Shown here: piece after piece, positions 55,262 to 64,000 of the stretch
How the letters are laid out: the number at the start of each line of letters is the position of its first letter
Numbering within the stretch: position 1 is the stretch's first letter
Source: an uncultured Opitutales bacterium
GTDB lineage: Bacteria; Verrucomicrobiota; Verrucomicrobiia; Opitutales; Coraliomargaritaceae
Direction: 5' to 3'
Assembly (NCBI GenBank): GCA_937775295.1
Contig: CALKBZ010000034.1
Coordinates: 1-64,000 of the forward strand
Length of the DNA: 64,000 nucleotides
Position numbers and translations under genes: made by a program
Notes under the pieces: generated by a model
Databases searched by the model: none
What the model saw: only the letters and a program-made list of their open reading frames with translations
Told to the model about the DNA's origin: nothing

Positions 55262-56074
55262 ATGCCAGAATTACCTGAAGTTGAGACCACGCTTCGTGGG
55301 ATTGCCCCACATGTCGAGGGCCGTCGAATTACTGCGATTATCGTGCGTCACCCTCAGTTACGCTGGCCGATCCCTGATACGGTTCAGCTTGCTGTGGGTG
55401 AGCTTATGATCGCAGTGCGCCGTAGGGCGAAGTACCTATTACTCGATACGGCGCGCGGCACGATCGTGTTGCATTTGGGCATGTCAGGGAGTCTGACGGT
55501 GCAACCAGTTGATAAACCGGTCTTAAAGCATGATCATTTGGACATCGTTTTGGAGAGTGGGTATTGTCTGCGGCTGAATGATCCGCGTCGTTTCGGTGCA
55601 TGCCTTTGGCAGGGAGCTGATGAAGAGCCGCTGAAGTTACTGCAAGGGATGGGCCCTGAGCCATTGTCGGATGCGTTTGATGGTGAGCGCTTGTTTAAGC
55701 GGTCGCGTGGGCGCACAGTGGCGGTCAAGAATTTCATTATGACCAATGCCGTGGTGGTCGGTGTGGGTAATATTTACGCCAACGAAGCGCTGTTCATGGC
55801 GGGCATTGATCCGCGCCGAGCTGCTGGAAAAGTCAGTCGTGCGCGCTATTTGGCATTGGGTGACCACATCAAAACCGTGTTGGCTCACGCGATCGAGCAA
55901 GGCGGTACGACGCTGCGTGATTTTCTTGGTGCCGACGGCAAGCCTGGCTATTTCAAGATGCAGCTGAAGGTCTATGGCAAGGCGGGTGAACCTTGTCAGA
56001 CCTGTGGCACAGCGATCCGATCAGTGAACATCGGGCAGCGTAATAGTTTTTATTGCCCGAGTTGTCAGCGGTAG
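55262..56074 (+). CDS. mutM: Formamidopyrimidine-DNA glycosylase
   Basis: Excises 8-oxoguanine and Fapy lesions and nicks the abasic site. [14 protein letters not shown] gives the catalytic Pro2 (after Met removal) and Glu3, which fixes the start at ATG 55262 rather than the TTG one codon upstream. [21 protein letters not shown] and [17 protein letters not shown] are conserved. The C-terminal zinc finger has CQTCG and FYCPSCQ, with TIR-like [15 protein letters not shown]. Length 270. Confidence 0.96.
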   Translation: MPELPEVETTLRGIAPHVEGRRITAIIVRHPQLRWPIPDTVQLAVGELMIAVRRRAKYLLLDTARGTIVLHLGMSGSLTVQPVDKPVLKHDHLDIVLESGYCLRLNDPRRFGACLWQGADEEPLKLLQGMGPEPLSDAFDGERLFKRSRGRTVAVKNFIMTNAVVVGVGNIYANEALFMAGIDPRRAAGKVSRARYLALGDHIKTVLAHAIEQGGTTLRDFLGADGKPGYFKMQLKVYGKAGEPCQTCGTAIRSVNIGQRNSFYCPSCQR

Positions 56075-56084
56075 TCGGTTGGCA

Positions 56085-56195
56085 GCCGCCTAGTGTTGTA
56101 GGACGTGCCTCTCACAGAGGGCGCGTTTGAATAGGCGTGAGATTCAACACGGCCTTTGCATCGCAAAGAACCGCGTTCTACACCGCCAGTCTAGT
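56085..56195. repeat. mutM downstream inverted repeat
   Basis: gtgttgtaggacgtgcc (about 56092) and ccgcgttctacaccgcc (about 56170-56186) are imperfect inverted copies enclosing ~65 bases. It is one more hairpin-type spacer element. Confidence 0.45.
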
Positions 56196-56202
56196 AACGG
56201 CA

Positions 56203-57186
56203 CTAGCTCTTATCAGGCGGTGTCACCAACACACGGGTTTGTAGCCCCATCAGGTATTCGGAGAATTCGTCGCCTTTTGGTGTGTTACGCAGCACGCGTT
56301 GCACCATGCCCATCTTGGCGTCGAGATTATCAACCATCGAGACGAACACCGCTTCTGGTGTGGCGGCCATCGCTGCGGCTCCCCAGGCTTTTTCGCCTTG
56401 ATGGCTCAGGATGATGTGCTCGAGGCGCTCGGTCAGATCGGCATTGAGTTTCGACTGAATCGCGGCTTTACGGGCGATACGAAACCCGATGACGACGTGG
56501 CCTTGCAGCGTGCCGATACGGCTGACTTTCGCTGCAAACTCACCTTCGTATTCCTCTAGCTTGCCCATGTCGTGCAAGATGATTCCCGCAATCGCGAGGT
56601 CGGCATCGACTTGCGGGTAGAGCGGAAGGAGTGCGCGACAGCTGCGCAGCATGTGAGTGGTGTGCTCCAGTAGACCGTTAAAATATGCATGGTGCATGCT
56701 GACGGCGGCAGGGCATTTGCGGAAGCGTTCGCCCATATCGTCCAGCACGCGCTGCACGGTTTCTTTGAGTTTAGCGTGTTCGATCGCTTCGACACCCTCC
56801 AAAATGTGCGCCCACAGTTCTTCTTCGGATTCTGGCGGCGTTTCCACTAAGTTCGCCATCATGCCCTCGGCTTCGGCCTCTTCGGCCTCGATGACTTCGG
56901 CTGCTTGTAGTTTGGGCGAGAAGCGCTCCATATAATATTCAGTCTTACCTGCGAGGCGTAGGATGGAGCCTTCGGGGACCGCATCGATGACTTTATAGAT
57001 ATCGGTTCCGTCGAAGCAGTTGGCATTGAAGCTGCCGCTGCCATCGCCCAGTTCAACACTGAGGAAAGGGTTGCCGTTCTTTGCGGTCTTGGTCGTCTTG
57101 CGGCGGAGGATTAGAATGCAGCGAAAGAGCGCAGCAATGTTGACGTCGATCTCCTTGACTTCCTGAACGGTTTTATAATCAGACAT
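56203..57186 (-). CDS. OB-fold/HD-domain protein (YhaM-like 3'-5' exoribonuclease)
   Basis: A 327-residue protein. The N-terminal OB-fold (IAALFRCILILRRKTTKTAK, FLSVELGDGSGSFNANCFDG) precedes a linker and an HD domain with MHHAYFNGLLEHTTHML, GIILHDMGKLEEYEG, GHVVIG and HIILSHQGEKAWGAAA. These His/Asp residues bind the two metals. YhaM of Gram-positives has the same layout and degrades RNA 3' to 5', so that activity is likely but not proven. ATG 57186 (MSDYKTVQEV) is chosen over one six codons upstream. Confidence 0.85.
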   Translation of the reverse strand: MSDYKTVQEVKEIDVNIAALFRCILILRRKTTKTAKNGNPFLSVELGDGSGSFNANCFDGTDIYKVIDAVPEGSILRLAGKTEYYMERFSPKLQAAEVIEAEEAEAEGMMANLVETPPESEEELWAHILEGVEAIEHAKLKETVQRVLDDMGERFRKCPAAVSMHHAYFNGLLEHTTHMLRSCRALLPLYPQVDADLAIAGIILHDMGKLEEYEGEFAAKVSRIGTLQGHVVIGFRIARKAAIQSKLNADLTERLEHIILSHQGEKAWGAAAMAATPEAVFVSMVDNLDAKMGMVQRVLRNTPKGDEFSEYLMGLQTRVLVTPPDKS

Positions 57187-57775
57187 ACGAATACCTTGGA
57201 TCACGGTAGGGACTACCGCAAGTGAAAGTAGGTGTTAAAAAAAGTGAAAATACTTGGTTAACTATTTTCAGATCTGAATGAAATTAAATTCTTAAAAGTT
57301 AATTTTCGTTGGTATATCGAGTTGTCAGCAATAGCTACTGTGCTGCTAATAGTCTGCCGTGCATCATAATTTGTGATTTTCAAAAAGCTGCACAGCAATC
57401 GCGTTGAGTTTCCAGCGATCTCTGCGCCTTGTGAAAATGAAAATGAAAACTGGATAGGCATACGTATAAGTCTCGCGCAGAGGCGCAGGGGCGCAGAGGT
57501 TAAAATGATGGATGAAAATATAATAGGAACAAAATCAAACCTATCTACGCCTGACTGGGGATAAGCTTGGATATTGACTCAATTTTGGAGGCGAAGTGAT
57601 GAAGGCCGGCATCACACGCTGCGTGAACGGCTTGCCCGAATAAGTCTCTGAACACTGCTGGAGACCTCTGCGCGACAAAGGTCTGCCCTAGATGGCGTAG
57701 CAAAATGACAGAACCTGTTTTTACGAAATATGATGCGCGCCAGTATAGTTTCTCGTCCTGCAGTGGGCCAATCAG
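57187..57775. other. 589-base low-information spacer
   Basis: AT-rich on the left. It contains gcgcagaggcgcaggggcgcagagg at about 57477-57500, a sequence type common in intergenic repeats. No gene or RNA recognised. Confidence 0.45.
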
Positions 57776-58093
57776 TTGGTTTGCCGCAGGAATCTGCGCT
57801 ATTGGAAAGCTGTTTCACTCCTACTCGTCTTATTCTTTGTTCACCTTACTGTGAATTTTCTATGTGAAAGTGTGTTGGGTTCACCAGTTCTGATTGCTGA
57901 CGTACATGCTAGCCTCTTGCAGTGGCGCATCCTTTTTGTGGTGGGTATACTACTTTTTGGCCGCTGGATGAATACCAAGTGTAAAAAGCCGATTAGCCCT
58001 GTAATGAGATTTTTAGTCCAGGTAACTTTCTGTGCGATGATAACAGCGAATAGCCTAGTAATTCCGATTCCTTTTGTCTTATTTTTGGGGTAA
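57776..58093 (+). CDS. Possible small membrane protein
   Basis: A 105-codon frame with three hydrophobic stretches (AVSLLLVLFFVHLTVNFL, LLQWRILFVVGILLFG and MITANSLVIPIPFVLFLG), basic residues between, and a terminal stop after VLFLG. The composition is that of a real membrane protein, but the only start is TTG and no family is recognised. An antisense frame covers the same bases and looks less protein-like. Confidence 0.4.
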   Translation: MVCRRNLRYWKAVSLLLVLFFVHLTVNFLCESVLGSPVLIADVHASLLQWRILFVVGILLFGRWMNTKCKKPISPVMRFLVQVTFCAMITANSLVIPIPFVLFLG

Positions 58094-58255
58094 TCTGTTA
58101 TATCACTAGTTGTTGTCGAGTGAGTGAGTGTGCAGGTTGCCAGCTGTATCGATCCAGTTGGGCACTTACGTCCGACGCCCTGTGGTGACATAAAAAGACG
58201 ACAGGCCTTTCGGCATGCCGTCATCGGGAAAGAGGAAGCCCCTAGGTGATTCAGT

Positions 58256-58549
58256 TTAACTGCTGACTTCTTCAGCCATTTCACGGAAAAAGATGCTGGT
58301 CTTACCAACGCCACCGATATGCTCACAGCTGCGTGTCTTGGCAATGTCTTCGCAGTATTCCTTGATCTTAGCGCGATCCGCTTCAAAACGGATCTTGATC
58401 AGGCCGTTTTTCGCCAGCGCGGTCTCAATTTCATTCGAAACAGTCAGGCTGAGCCCTTGCTTGCCGATGTGGAGATGCGGCTTAAGCCGTTGGCCAATGC
58501 CGCGGAGTTCTTTCTTTTCGGCGCTAGTGAGTGATGTGCTTTCTTCCAT
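58256..58549 (-). CDS. yhbY: YhbY/CRS1-type ribosome-assembly RNA-binding protein
   Basis: A 97-residue KH-like CRM-domain protein. LTSAEKKELRGIGQRLKPHL, then IGKQGLSLTVSNEIETALA with the GxxG-type loop, IKIRF and GVGKTSIFFRE. It binds pre-50S particles. ATG 58549 (MEESTSLTS) is the family start. The 24 in-frame codons before it are not conserved-looking. Confidence 0.9.
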   Translation of the reverse strand: MEESTSLTSAEKKELRGIGQRLKPHLHIGKQGLSLTVSNEIETALAKNGLIKIRFEADRAKIKEYCEDIAKTRSCEHIGGVGKTSIFFREMAEEVSS

Positions 58550-58658
58550 GATGGAGCGAACATCGAGTATCGAAGGCCGAACGTCGAACTTTGAATTTCC
58601 GAGAGATGAAATTATTATCACATCATTTCGAAGTGAATTTGATGCGCTTGCAGCTCGT

Positions 58659-58859
58659 TTAAATTTTGCGAGCTTGCAGCCATTTATACACGAATGCGCC
58701 AGCCACGACTAAAATTGAGCCGAGCATTAAAAGATGATCGGGTGATGTGAGTATATGTTGGACTGTTTGTGCGCCTTCACTCGGGTGGCCTGTGGTATGG
58801 CCACTGGCAGTTGTAGCGACAGAGAAAACAGCGAGCAAAGTAGCTAAATAATGTCTCAT
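58659..58859 (-). CDS. Small exported membrane protein
   Basis: 66 codons. A signal-like N-terminus (MRHYLATLLAVFSVATTASG), a short His-containing loop (HTTGHPSEGAQTVQHILTSP), then one membrane segment (LLMLGSILVVAGAFVYKWL) and a basic tail QARKI. The layout suggests an inner-membrane protein with a small periplasmic loop. Family not recognised. The 150-base gap to thrS and the yhbY gene on the same strand leave operon structure unclear. Confidence 0.6.
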   Translation of the reverse strand: MRHYLATLLAVFSVATTASGHTTGHPSEGAQTVQHILTSPDHLLMLGSILVVAGAFVYKWLQARKI

Positions 58860-58916
58860 GCGATCCTGTTGAGCGGATTTCGTGCCGATTGCAAATTGTA
58901 AGCCAATTGAGCTTAT

Positions 58917-58961
58917 AAAAATAAAACAGCGTGATCGGAGCTTATGCTCTGATCACGCTGT
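58917..58961 (-). terminator. Intrinsic terminator of thrS
   Basis: A 15-bp stem ACAGCGTGATCGGAG/CTCTGATCACGCTGT (58926-58940 and 58947-58961, one G-U) with a 6-base loop, and a U-rich tract on the minus strand. Confidence 0.9.
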
Positions 58962-59008
58962 TGGTAAAATGCTCGCTGTCTTAGTCGGAGCGTTCGGCGG
59001 CTCGACGT

Positions 59009-60859
59009 TTATGCTGTAGGCGTTTCTTCTTTGGGGTCTGGCAAGGTCTTGTTGGCGATATTCTGTAATAGCTCGCCCATGAATTCGGCTGGGGTCTTGA
59101 GGCCTTCGAGTGCCTTGTTGGCGCGCGAGTTGACTTTGACCAGACCTTGTTCGGCTTCTTGCTTACCGAGCACTAGAAAATTGGGCACTTTGTCCATGTG
59201 CACCTTGCGGATCTTGGCGCCTAGCTTGTCGGCGATGGCGTCGACGGTGACGCGGATCTTAGCGGCCTTGAGCAGTTTTTCGATTTCGCGTGCTTGTGGC
59301 ACGAGGTCGTCATTCATTGGCAAGATGCGAACTTGCTCGGGTGCAAGCCACGTCGGGAAGCTGCCGGCGAAGTGCTCGATCAATACACCACAAAAACGTT
59401 CCATTGAGCCGAACGGTGCGCGGTGAATCATCACGGGGCGGTGTTTCTCGTTGTCAGCGCCGATGTAGTTAAGGTCAAAGCGCTCGGGAAGATTGTAGTC
59501 GACCTGCACGGTGCCGAGTTGCCATTCGCGACCGATCACATCCTTAACCACGAAGTCGATTTTCGGGCCGTAGAATGCGGCTTCGCCGGGTTCTTCGATA
59601 TAATCGACATCGAGTGTCTTCGCGGCTTCGCGGAGGGCGTCTTCAGCCTTGTCCCACTTTTCGGCATCGCCGACGTATTTAGTGGAATCGGGGTCACGTA
59701 GGCCGATGCGCACACGGTAGTCCGACATGCCGAGGGTGTTGAACACGAGTTTGACCAGATCGAGGCAGCCTTTGATTTCTTGGGCGATTTGATCTTCGGT
59801 GCAGAATAGATGCGCGTCGTCTTGCGTGAAGCCACGCACACGAGTCAGGCCGTTGAGTTCGCCGGATTGCTCCCAGCGATACACGGTGCCGAATTCAGCC
59901 AGGCGCACCGGCAGGTCGCGGTAGGAGTGCGGCTGGCTGTCGAAGATTTTGATGTGCATTGGGCAGTTCATCGGCTTGAGCAGGTAGCCGTCGACTTCGC
60001 CCGAATCGAGCTGATTAGAGAGGTCGCTGCACGAGCAACCTTCGGTCGCGAGGCGCTCGACCGTGCCTGGGTCGACGATCGGCGGGAACTGCGAGTCCTT
60101 GTAATAAGGGAAGTGTCCCGAGGTGCGATACAGGCCGATTTTGCCGATGTGCGGCGTAAAGACTTGATCGTAGTCGGCCATGCGCAGCTCTTCGGAAATG
60201 AAGTTTTGCAGCTCATGACGAATGACCGCGCCATTCGGTGTCCATAGGGGGAGTCCCGCTCCGACGGCTTCGTCGATATGGAACAGCTTGAGCTCCTTGC
60301 CGAGTTTGCGGTGGTCGCGGGCTTTGGCTTGCTCGAGGCGCTCCAGGTATTCGGTCAGTTCAAGTTTACTGGCGAAGGCGGTGCCGTAAATGCGTTGCAG
60401 CTGCCGATTTTTTTCGTCGCCACGGTGGTACGCGCCAGCGATGGAGAGTAGCTTAAACGCTTTGATCTTCTTGGTGTAGCCGACGTGCGGGCCGGCGCAC
60501 AGATCGACGAATTCGCCGTTTTGATAGAAGCTGACCTGTTCGCCTTCAGGTACGTCGTCGAGGCGGCCGAGTTTGTAGGTCGCTTGGCCGATCTCGTTGA
60601 TCTTAGCGACGGCGTCCTCACGTGAGCATTCAATCCGAGTGAAGCGCTGGTTCTCTTTGATCACCTTCTTCATCTCGGCCTCGATGGCTTCGAGGTCGGC
60701 CGCATCGAGCTTCTTGTTGAGGTCGATGTCGTAGTAAAAACCACTGTCGGTCGGAGGGCCAATATCGAGCTGCGTCTCAGGGTAGAGGCGTAGAATTGCA
60801 GTGGCGAGCACGTGCGAGCAGGAGTGGCGGAGTTCCTCGAGTGGAGACATTTCTTTCAT
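59009..60859 (-). CDS. thrS: Threonyl-tRNA synthetase lacking the TGS domain
   Basis: 616 residues. The protein begins almost at the editing domain (LEELRHSCSHVLATAILRLYP, with HxxxH), continues with FVDLCAGPHVGYTKKIKAF and GAYHRGDEKNRQLQRIYG, and then class II motifs (RTSGHFPYYKDS; FGTVYRWEQSGELNGLTRVR; PVMIHRAPFGSMERF). It ends with a C-terminal anticodon domain (VRILPMNDDLVPQAREI). The usual ~60-residue N-terminal TGS domain is absent, and the upstream bases do not encode one. A ~35-residue insert with CSCSDL near 280 follows motif 2's start. Start ATG 60859 or 60850. Confidence 0.94.
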   Translation of the reverse strand: MKEMSPLEELRHSCSHVLATAILRLYPETQLDIGPPTDSGFYYDIDLNKKLDAADLEAIEAEMKKVIKENQRFTRIECSREDAVAKINEIGQATYKLGRLDDVPEGEQVSFYQNGEFVDLCAGPHVGYTKKIKAFKLLSIAGAYHRGDEKNRQLQRIYGTAFASKLELTEYLERLEQAKARDHRKLGKELKLFHIDEAVGAGLPLWTPNGAVIRHELQNFISEELRMADYDQVFTPHIGKIGLYRTSGHFPYYKDSQFPPIVDPGTVERLATEGCSCSDLSNQLDSGEVDGYLLKPMNCPMHIKIFDSQPHSYRDLPVRLAEFGTVYRWEQSGELNGLTRVRGFTQDDAHLFCTEDQIAQEIKGCLDLVKLVFNTLGMSDYRVRIGLRDPDSTKYVGDAEKWDKAEDALREAAKTLDVDYIEEPGEAAFYGPKIDFVVKDVIGREWQLGTVQVDYNLPERFDLNYIGADNEKHRPVMIHRAPFGSMERFCGVLIEHFAGSFPTWLAPEQVRILPMNDDLVPQAREIEKLLKAAKIRVTVDAIADKLGAKIRKVHMDKVPNFLVLGKQEAEQGLVKVNSRANKALEGLKTPAEFMGELLQNIANKTLPDPKEETPTA

Positions 60860-60980
60860 AATAGTTAAAAAGAAAGAAGTCAGGAGTTCGGCCTTCGACT
60901 GTCAATCACGGAAAGAAGCCGCTTTGGGTGGTGAGCCGCTTGAATGAGTGGTCGCGCGCGCGTTAACATCGCGATTGACC

Positions 60981-61853
<873 letters not shown>

Positions 61854-62258
61854 ATTTGCATTTTTGTGGGAGAGCGGAGAGAACGTCAACTGATGAGAGG
61901 GCTTTGAGTAAAAAAGACGGATCAAACTCGACCGACGCTGTGGGCTGACATTTAATCTGTTTTTCGTGCTGCTTCGACCGCGGTATTTCCACAGACCCGC
62001 GCTAGTTGTGAGTGCGTAGCTAGCCAGTGGCTGGAGGATCTCGCCCAACTCGAATCGGAGCGTCGGACCCTGCAATAAGATCGAGCCGATTAACCCCGCA
62101 AGGTCAGACTGGATGCAGCGGGGTGGGAGGACTTCGCGTTTACCGTTACACTTCAATGGAGTTTTAAATTATCAGCATGACTTCTATTCTGGCGTATCCG
62201 AGGTCTCTTTGTGAGCTTCCTTATTAATATAATCGTTACTTGACTGGATAGAATAAGC
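61854..62258. other. SMP-30 upstream spacer
   Basis: About 400 bases with no gene recognised. The minus-strand frame continuing upstream of the SMP-30 start has no family features. Confidence 0.4.
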
Positions 62259-62290
62259 CAAAAAAACGCCACCCAGAATTGGATGGCGTT
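62259..62290 (-). terminator. Intrinsic terminator of the secreted hypothetical gene
   Basis: Stem AACGCCA(CCC)/(GG)ATGGCGTT (62265-62290) with U6 on the minus strand (A run 62260-62266 on plus). Confidence 0.88.
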
Positions 62291-62328
62291 ATCAGAAATG
62301 TTATACGGAAGGAGCCTTGTAGTGTTTT

Positions 62329-62865
62329 CTATTTGAGCTTGCTTGGACCATGTCTGCGGCCCGCGCCAATTCCGCCAGATTCAGTCAGAGAACCTTCTGA
62401 ACGTATTGCGAGTTTGGCGTCTTCTTTGCGCTCGAGAATTAACGCGTGAGCATCGCCAGATACATCCAGATAGACGTGACCTTTCTCCAATACATGAAAT
62501 GTGGCGCGTAGGCTCTTGCTGGCGATTCGATCCGCTTGACCGCGGTTGCGTTCGACGACGGTGCCGTATTTGCGGATGAAGGAACTGACATCGCCTTCAA
62601 GCACTGCGACCACGATACTGCCGCCACGTGCTTTATTGTCGTCATCAATTGTATGAGCGACGAAGAAGACGAGACCATCAATTTGTGGTCCACCATTGAT
62701 ACGTGTGACTGATACGCAGTCGACGCTGGCTTTTTTGCCGTCCCAGTCGTCGGGGTGTGTTTTATAGAATGTAGCAGAATCTCTTCCGGAGGTAGTTCCG
62801 GCGAAAGAGCTTGTGACGAATAGTGCGGCTGTCAGGGCGAGCAGGATTTTTGATAATAGTTTCAT
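62329..62865 (-). CDS. Secreted hypothetical protein
   Basis: 178 residues. A clear signal peptide (MKLLSKILLALTAALFVTSSFA) precedes a ~150-residue mature part with strands such as ASVDCVSVTRIN, GLVFFVAHTID and SIVVAVLEG, and a Gly/Arg/Lys-rich tail. No family recognised. Its own terminator follows. ATG 62865 is preferred because the signal peptide starts there. Confidence 0.65.
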   Translation of the reverse strand: MKLLSKILLALTAALFVTSSFAGTTSGRDSATFYKTHPDDWDGKKASVDCVSVTRINGGPQIDGLVFFVAHTIDDDNKARGGSIVVAVLEGDVSSFIRKYGTVVERNRGQADRIASKSLRATFHVLEKGHVYLDVSGDAHALILERKEDAKLAIRSEGSLTESGGIGAGRRHGPSKLK

Positions 62866-62952
62866 AGTGATGTAATTTGGAGGTTCGAAAAGGGTATCGT
62901 TCGAGCCTCTCTGAAGTTTCAAAATAATCAATAAAACCTTAACGTTGCAGGC

Positions 62953-64000
62953 TCAGGTCGATTCGAGCTCGAATCCGTCCTTGTTGTCTTTAACGACCCA
63001 TCCCTTGGCCAGTAGAGCGTCGCGCAACTCATCCGCCTTGCCCCAGTCTTTGGCTTGCTTGGCATTCCAACGGGCTTGTGCGAGGGCGACGATGTCGCTG
63101 GGCGCCTCGACCGTGGCTACCTCGACTGTGAATAGTTCGAGTCCGAGCGCGTAGAGTAAAGTTCCCAGCGCTTTGAGCATTGCACGAGCGCCGTCCGCGT
63201 CGAGGGATGCTGCAGGGTTGGAGCCGATGACGCCAAAAATCGCTCCTAGGCAGGCTGCGGTATTGAGGTTGTTGCGCAGGGCGTCCCACGCCTTAACGAG
63301 GCGGCCGAAGTCTTCGGGCGCCTCGGCGGTGATGTAGCGATTCATCGCGGCCTTGTCCTCGCCGGTGACTGCCAGTAGCGACTCGGCAAAACGCTCGATT
63401 TTGCTGAGTCCGCTGTGTGAGGCGTGCAGCCCGTCGAAAGTGAAGTTGAGCTGCTGGCGGTAGCTGCCGGCGATCAGTGTGTAGCGTACGACCATCGGGC
63501 TGAAGCCTTTCTGCTGAAGATCGTCCAGCGTGTAGAGGTTGCCGAGGCTTTTGGACATTTTCGCACCTTCAACCATGAGGTGGGCGCTATGGAACCAATG
63601 CTTGCAGAAGTCGTGGCCGTGGGCGCATTCGGACTGTGCAATCTCATTTTCGTGGTGCGGAAAGCACAGGTCGATGCCGCCGCCGTGTAGATCAATGGTT
63701 TCGCCGCCGAAGGCTGCGTCGGCCATGGCGCTACACTCCAGGTGCCAACCAGGGCGGCCCTCGCCCCACGGGCTGGTCCAGTAGTTGCCTTTATCTTCGG
63801 CCTTGCGGCCTTTCCAGAGAGCAAAGTCGGTCACGGACTCGCGGTCATACTCATCGGCGTCGTTAACTTCGCCTGCGGAGTTTTCCACCTGGGTCTTCAA
63901 TTCGCGCTGTTTGAGGCGAGAGAGGCGACCATAGTCTTCGAAGGAATTAACGCGAAAATAGACTGAGCCGTCATCGGTCGCGTAGGCATGGCCTTTTTTG
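62953..64000 (-). CDS. cysS: Cysteinyl-tRNA synthetase, N-terminus beyond the window
   Basis: The frame is open from the right edge (KGHAYATDDGSVYFRV) to the stop at 62953, about 349 codons of a ~460-residue class I enzyme. It has WHLECSAMADAAFGGETIDLHGGGIDLCFPHHENEIAQSE with its zinc-site and active-site His residues, and the KMSKSLGN signature. The C-terminal helical domain ends KADELRDALLAKGWVVKDNKDGFEL. The N-terminal part with the HIGH motif is not in the window. The frame does not start at the TTG at 63900, since coding continues upstream. Confidence 0.95.
   Translation of the reverse strand, partial: KKGHAYATDDGSVYFRVNSFEDYGRLSRLKQRELKTQVENSAGEVNDADEYDRESVTDFALWKGRKAEDKGNYWTSPWGEGRPGWHLECSAMADAAFGGETIDLHGGGIDLCFPHHENEIAQSECAHGHDFCKHWFHSAHLMVEGAKMSKSLGNLYTLDDLQQKGFSPMVVRYTLIAGSYRQQLNFTFDGLHASHSGLSKIERFAESLLAVTGEDKAAMNRYITAEAPEDFGRLVKAWDALRNNLNTAACLGAIFGVIGSNPAASLDADGARAMLKALGTLLYALGLELFTVEVATVEAPSDIVALAQARWNAKQAKDWGKADELRDALLAKGWVVKDNKDGFELEST

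Noticed and set aside
57841-58386. 181-codon minus-strand frame overlapping the small membrane protein and yhbY
   Set aside because: Composition is not protein-like, it overlaps yhbY in another frame, and the opposite strand encodes a more convincing hydrophobic protein.
61854-62156. 100-residue N-terminal extension of the SMP-30 protein
   Set aside because: The extension has no signal peptide or domain, and the family start aligns with ATG 61853.

Overview
The window looks like chromosome from a Gram-negative bacterium of the PVC group, most likely Verrucomicrobiota (class Opitutae, near Coraliomargarita/Puniceicoccales). This is inferred from gene content, not from a database search. Clues are a SWIB-domain protein beside a SNF2 helicase, YceI and lipoprotein genes, hairpin-rich intergenic spacers, moderate-to-high GC, and start codons that mostly lack a clear Shine-Dalgarno. 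No rRNA, tRNA, CRISPR array or intact transposase is visible. Most of the window is housekeeping.

Layout. 1-123: C-terminus of an integron-integrase-like tyrosine recombinase. 0.16-3.2 kb (minus): hemH-ccsA-hemA. 3.3-6.6 kb: XylR/AraC-type regulator divergent from gmd and fcl (GDP-fucose synthesis). 6.8-9.6 kb: YkgJ, miaA, a secreted parvulin. 10-12 kb (minus): ECF sigma, membrane anti-sigma, YceI. 12.1-13.2 kb: queA carrying a frameshift. 13.5-17.9 kb: SNF2 helicase convergent with nif3-aroQ-swib. 18-25.5 kb: tcdA, two PilT-type ATPases, rlmF, sodA, tadA, a membrane-anchored protein. 26-31.4 kb: infA, cysK, rsmI, a 48-residue lipoprotein, a coiled-coil protein, pgi. 31.5-35.4 kb: ilvD, then scpB-pheA, where PheA carries a duplicated chorismate mutase segment.

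35.7-43.8 kb mixes intact genes (tilS, ftsH, an RNase H-like protein) with decaying ones: an esterase with an amber stop, a truncated DUF167 gene, and a large secreted metalloprotease broken at slippage-prone sites. 43.9-49.3 kb is a Mn/Zn-type ABC importer whose first permease is fused to a DtxR/MntR-like repressor domain, followed by yceH. 49.4-50.05 kb is an array of five 135-bp units, each containing a long hairpin. 50.1-52.4 kb is a P1B-type metal-efflux ATPase behind a perfect 31-bp Fur/PerR-like palindrome. Then come DUF456, a decayed RES-domain gene, lysS, mutM, an HD/OB nuclease-like protein, yhbY, thrS without a TGS domain, an SMP-30 protein, a secreted hypothetical, and cysS running off the right edge.

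The most system-like part is 43.8-52.4 kb. Metal import, a repressor fused to the importer, palindromic operators touching both transporter start codons, and metal efflux lie together, separated by a hairpin repeat array. A second theme is mutational decay (frameshifts, in-frame stops, homopolymer slippage) limited to a few accessory genes plus queA.
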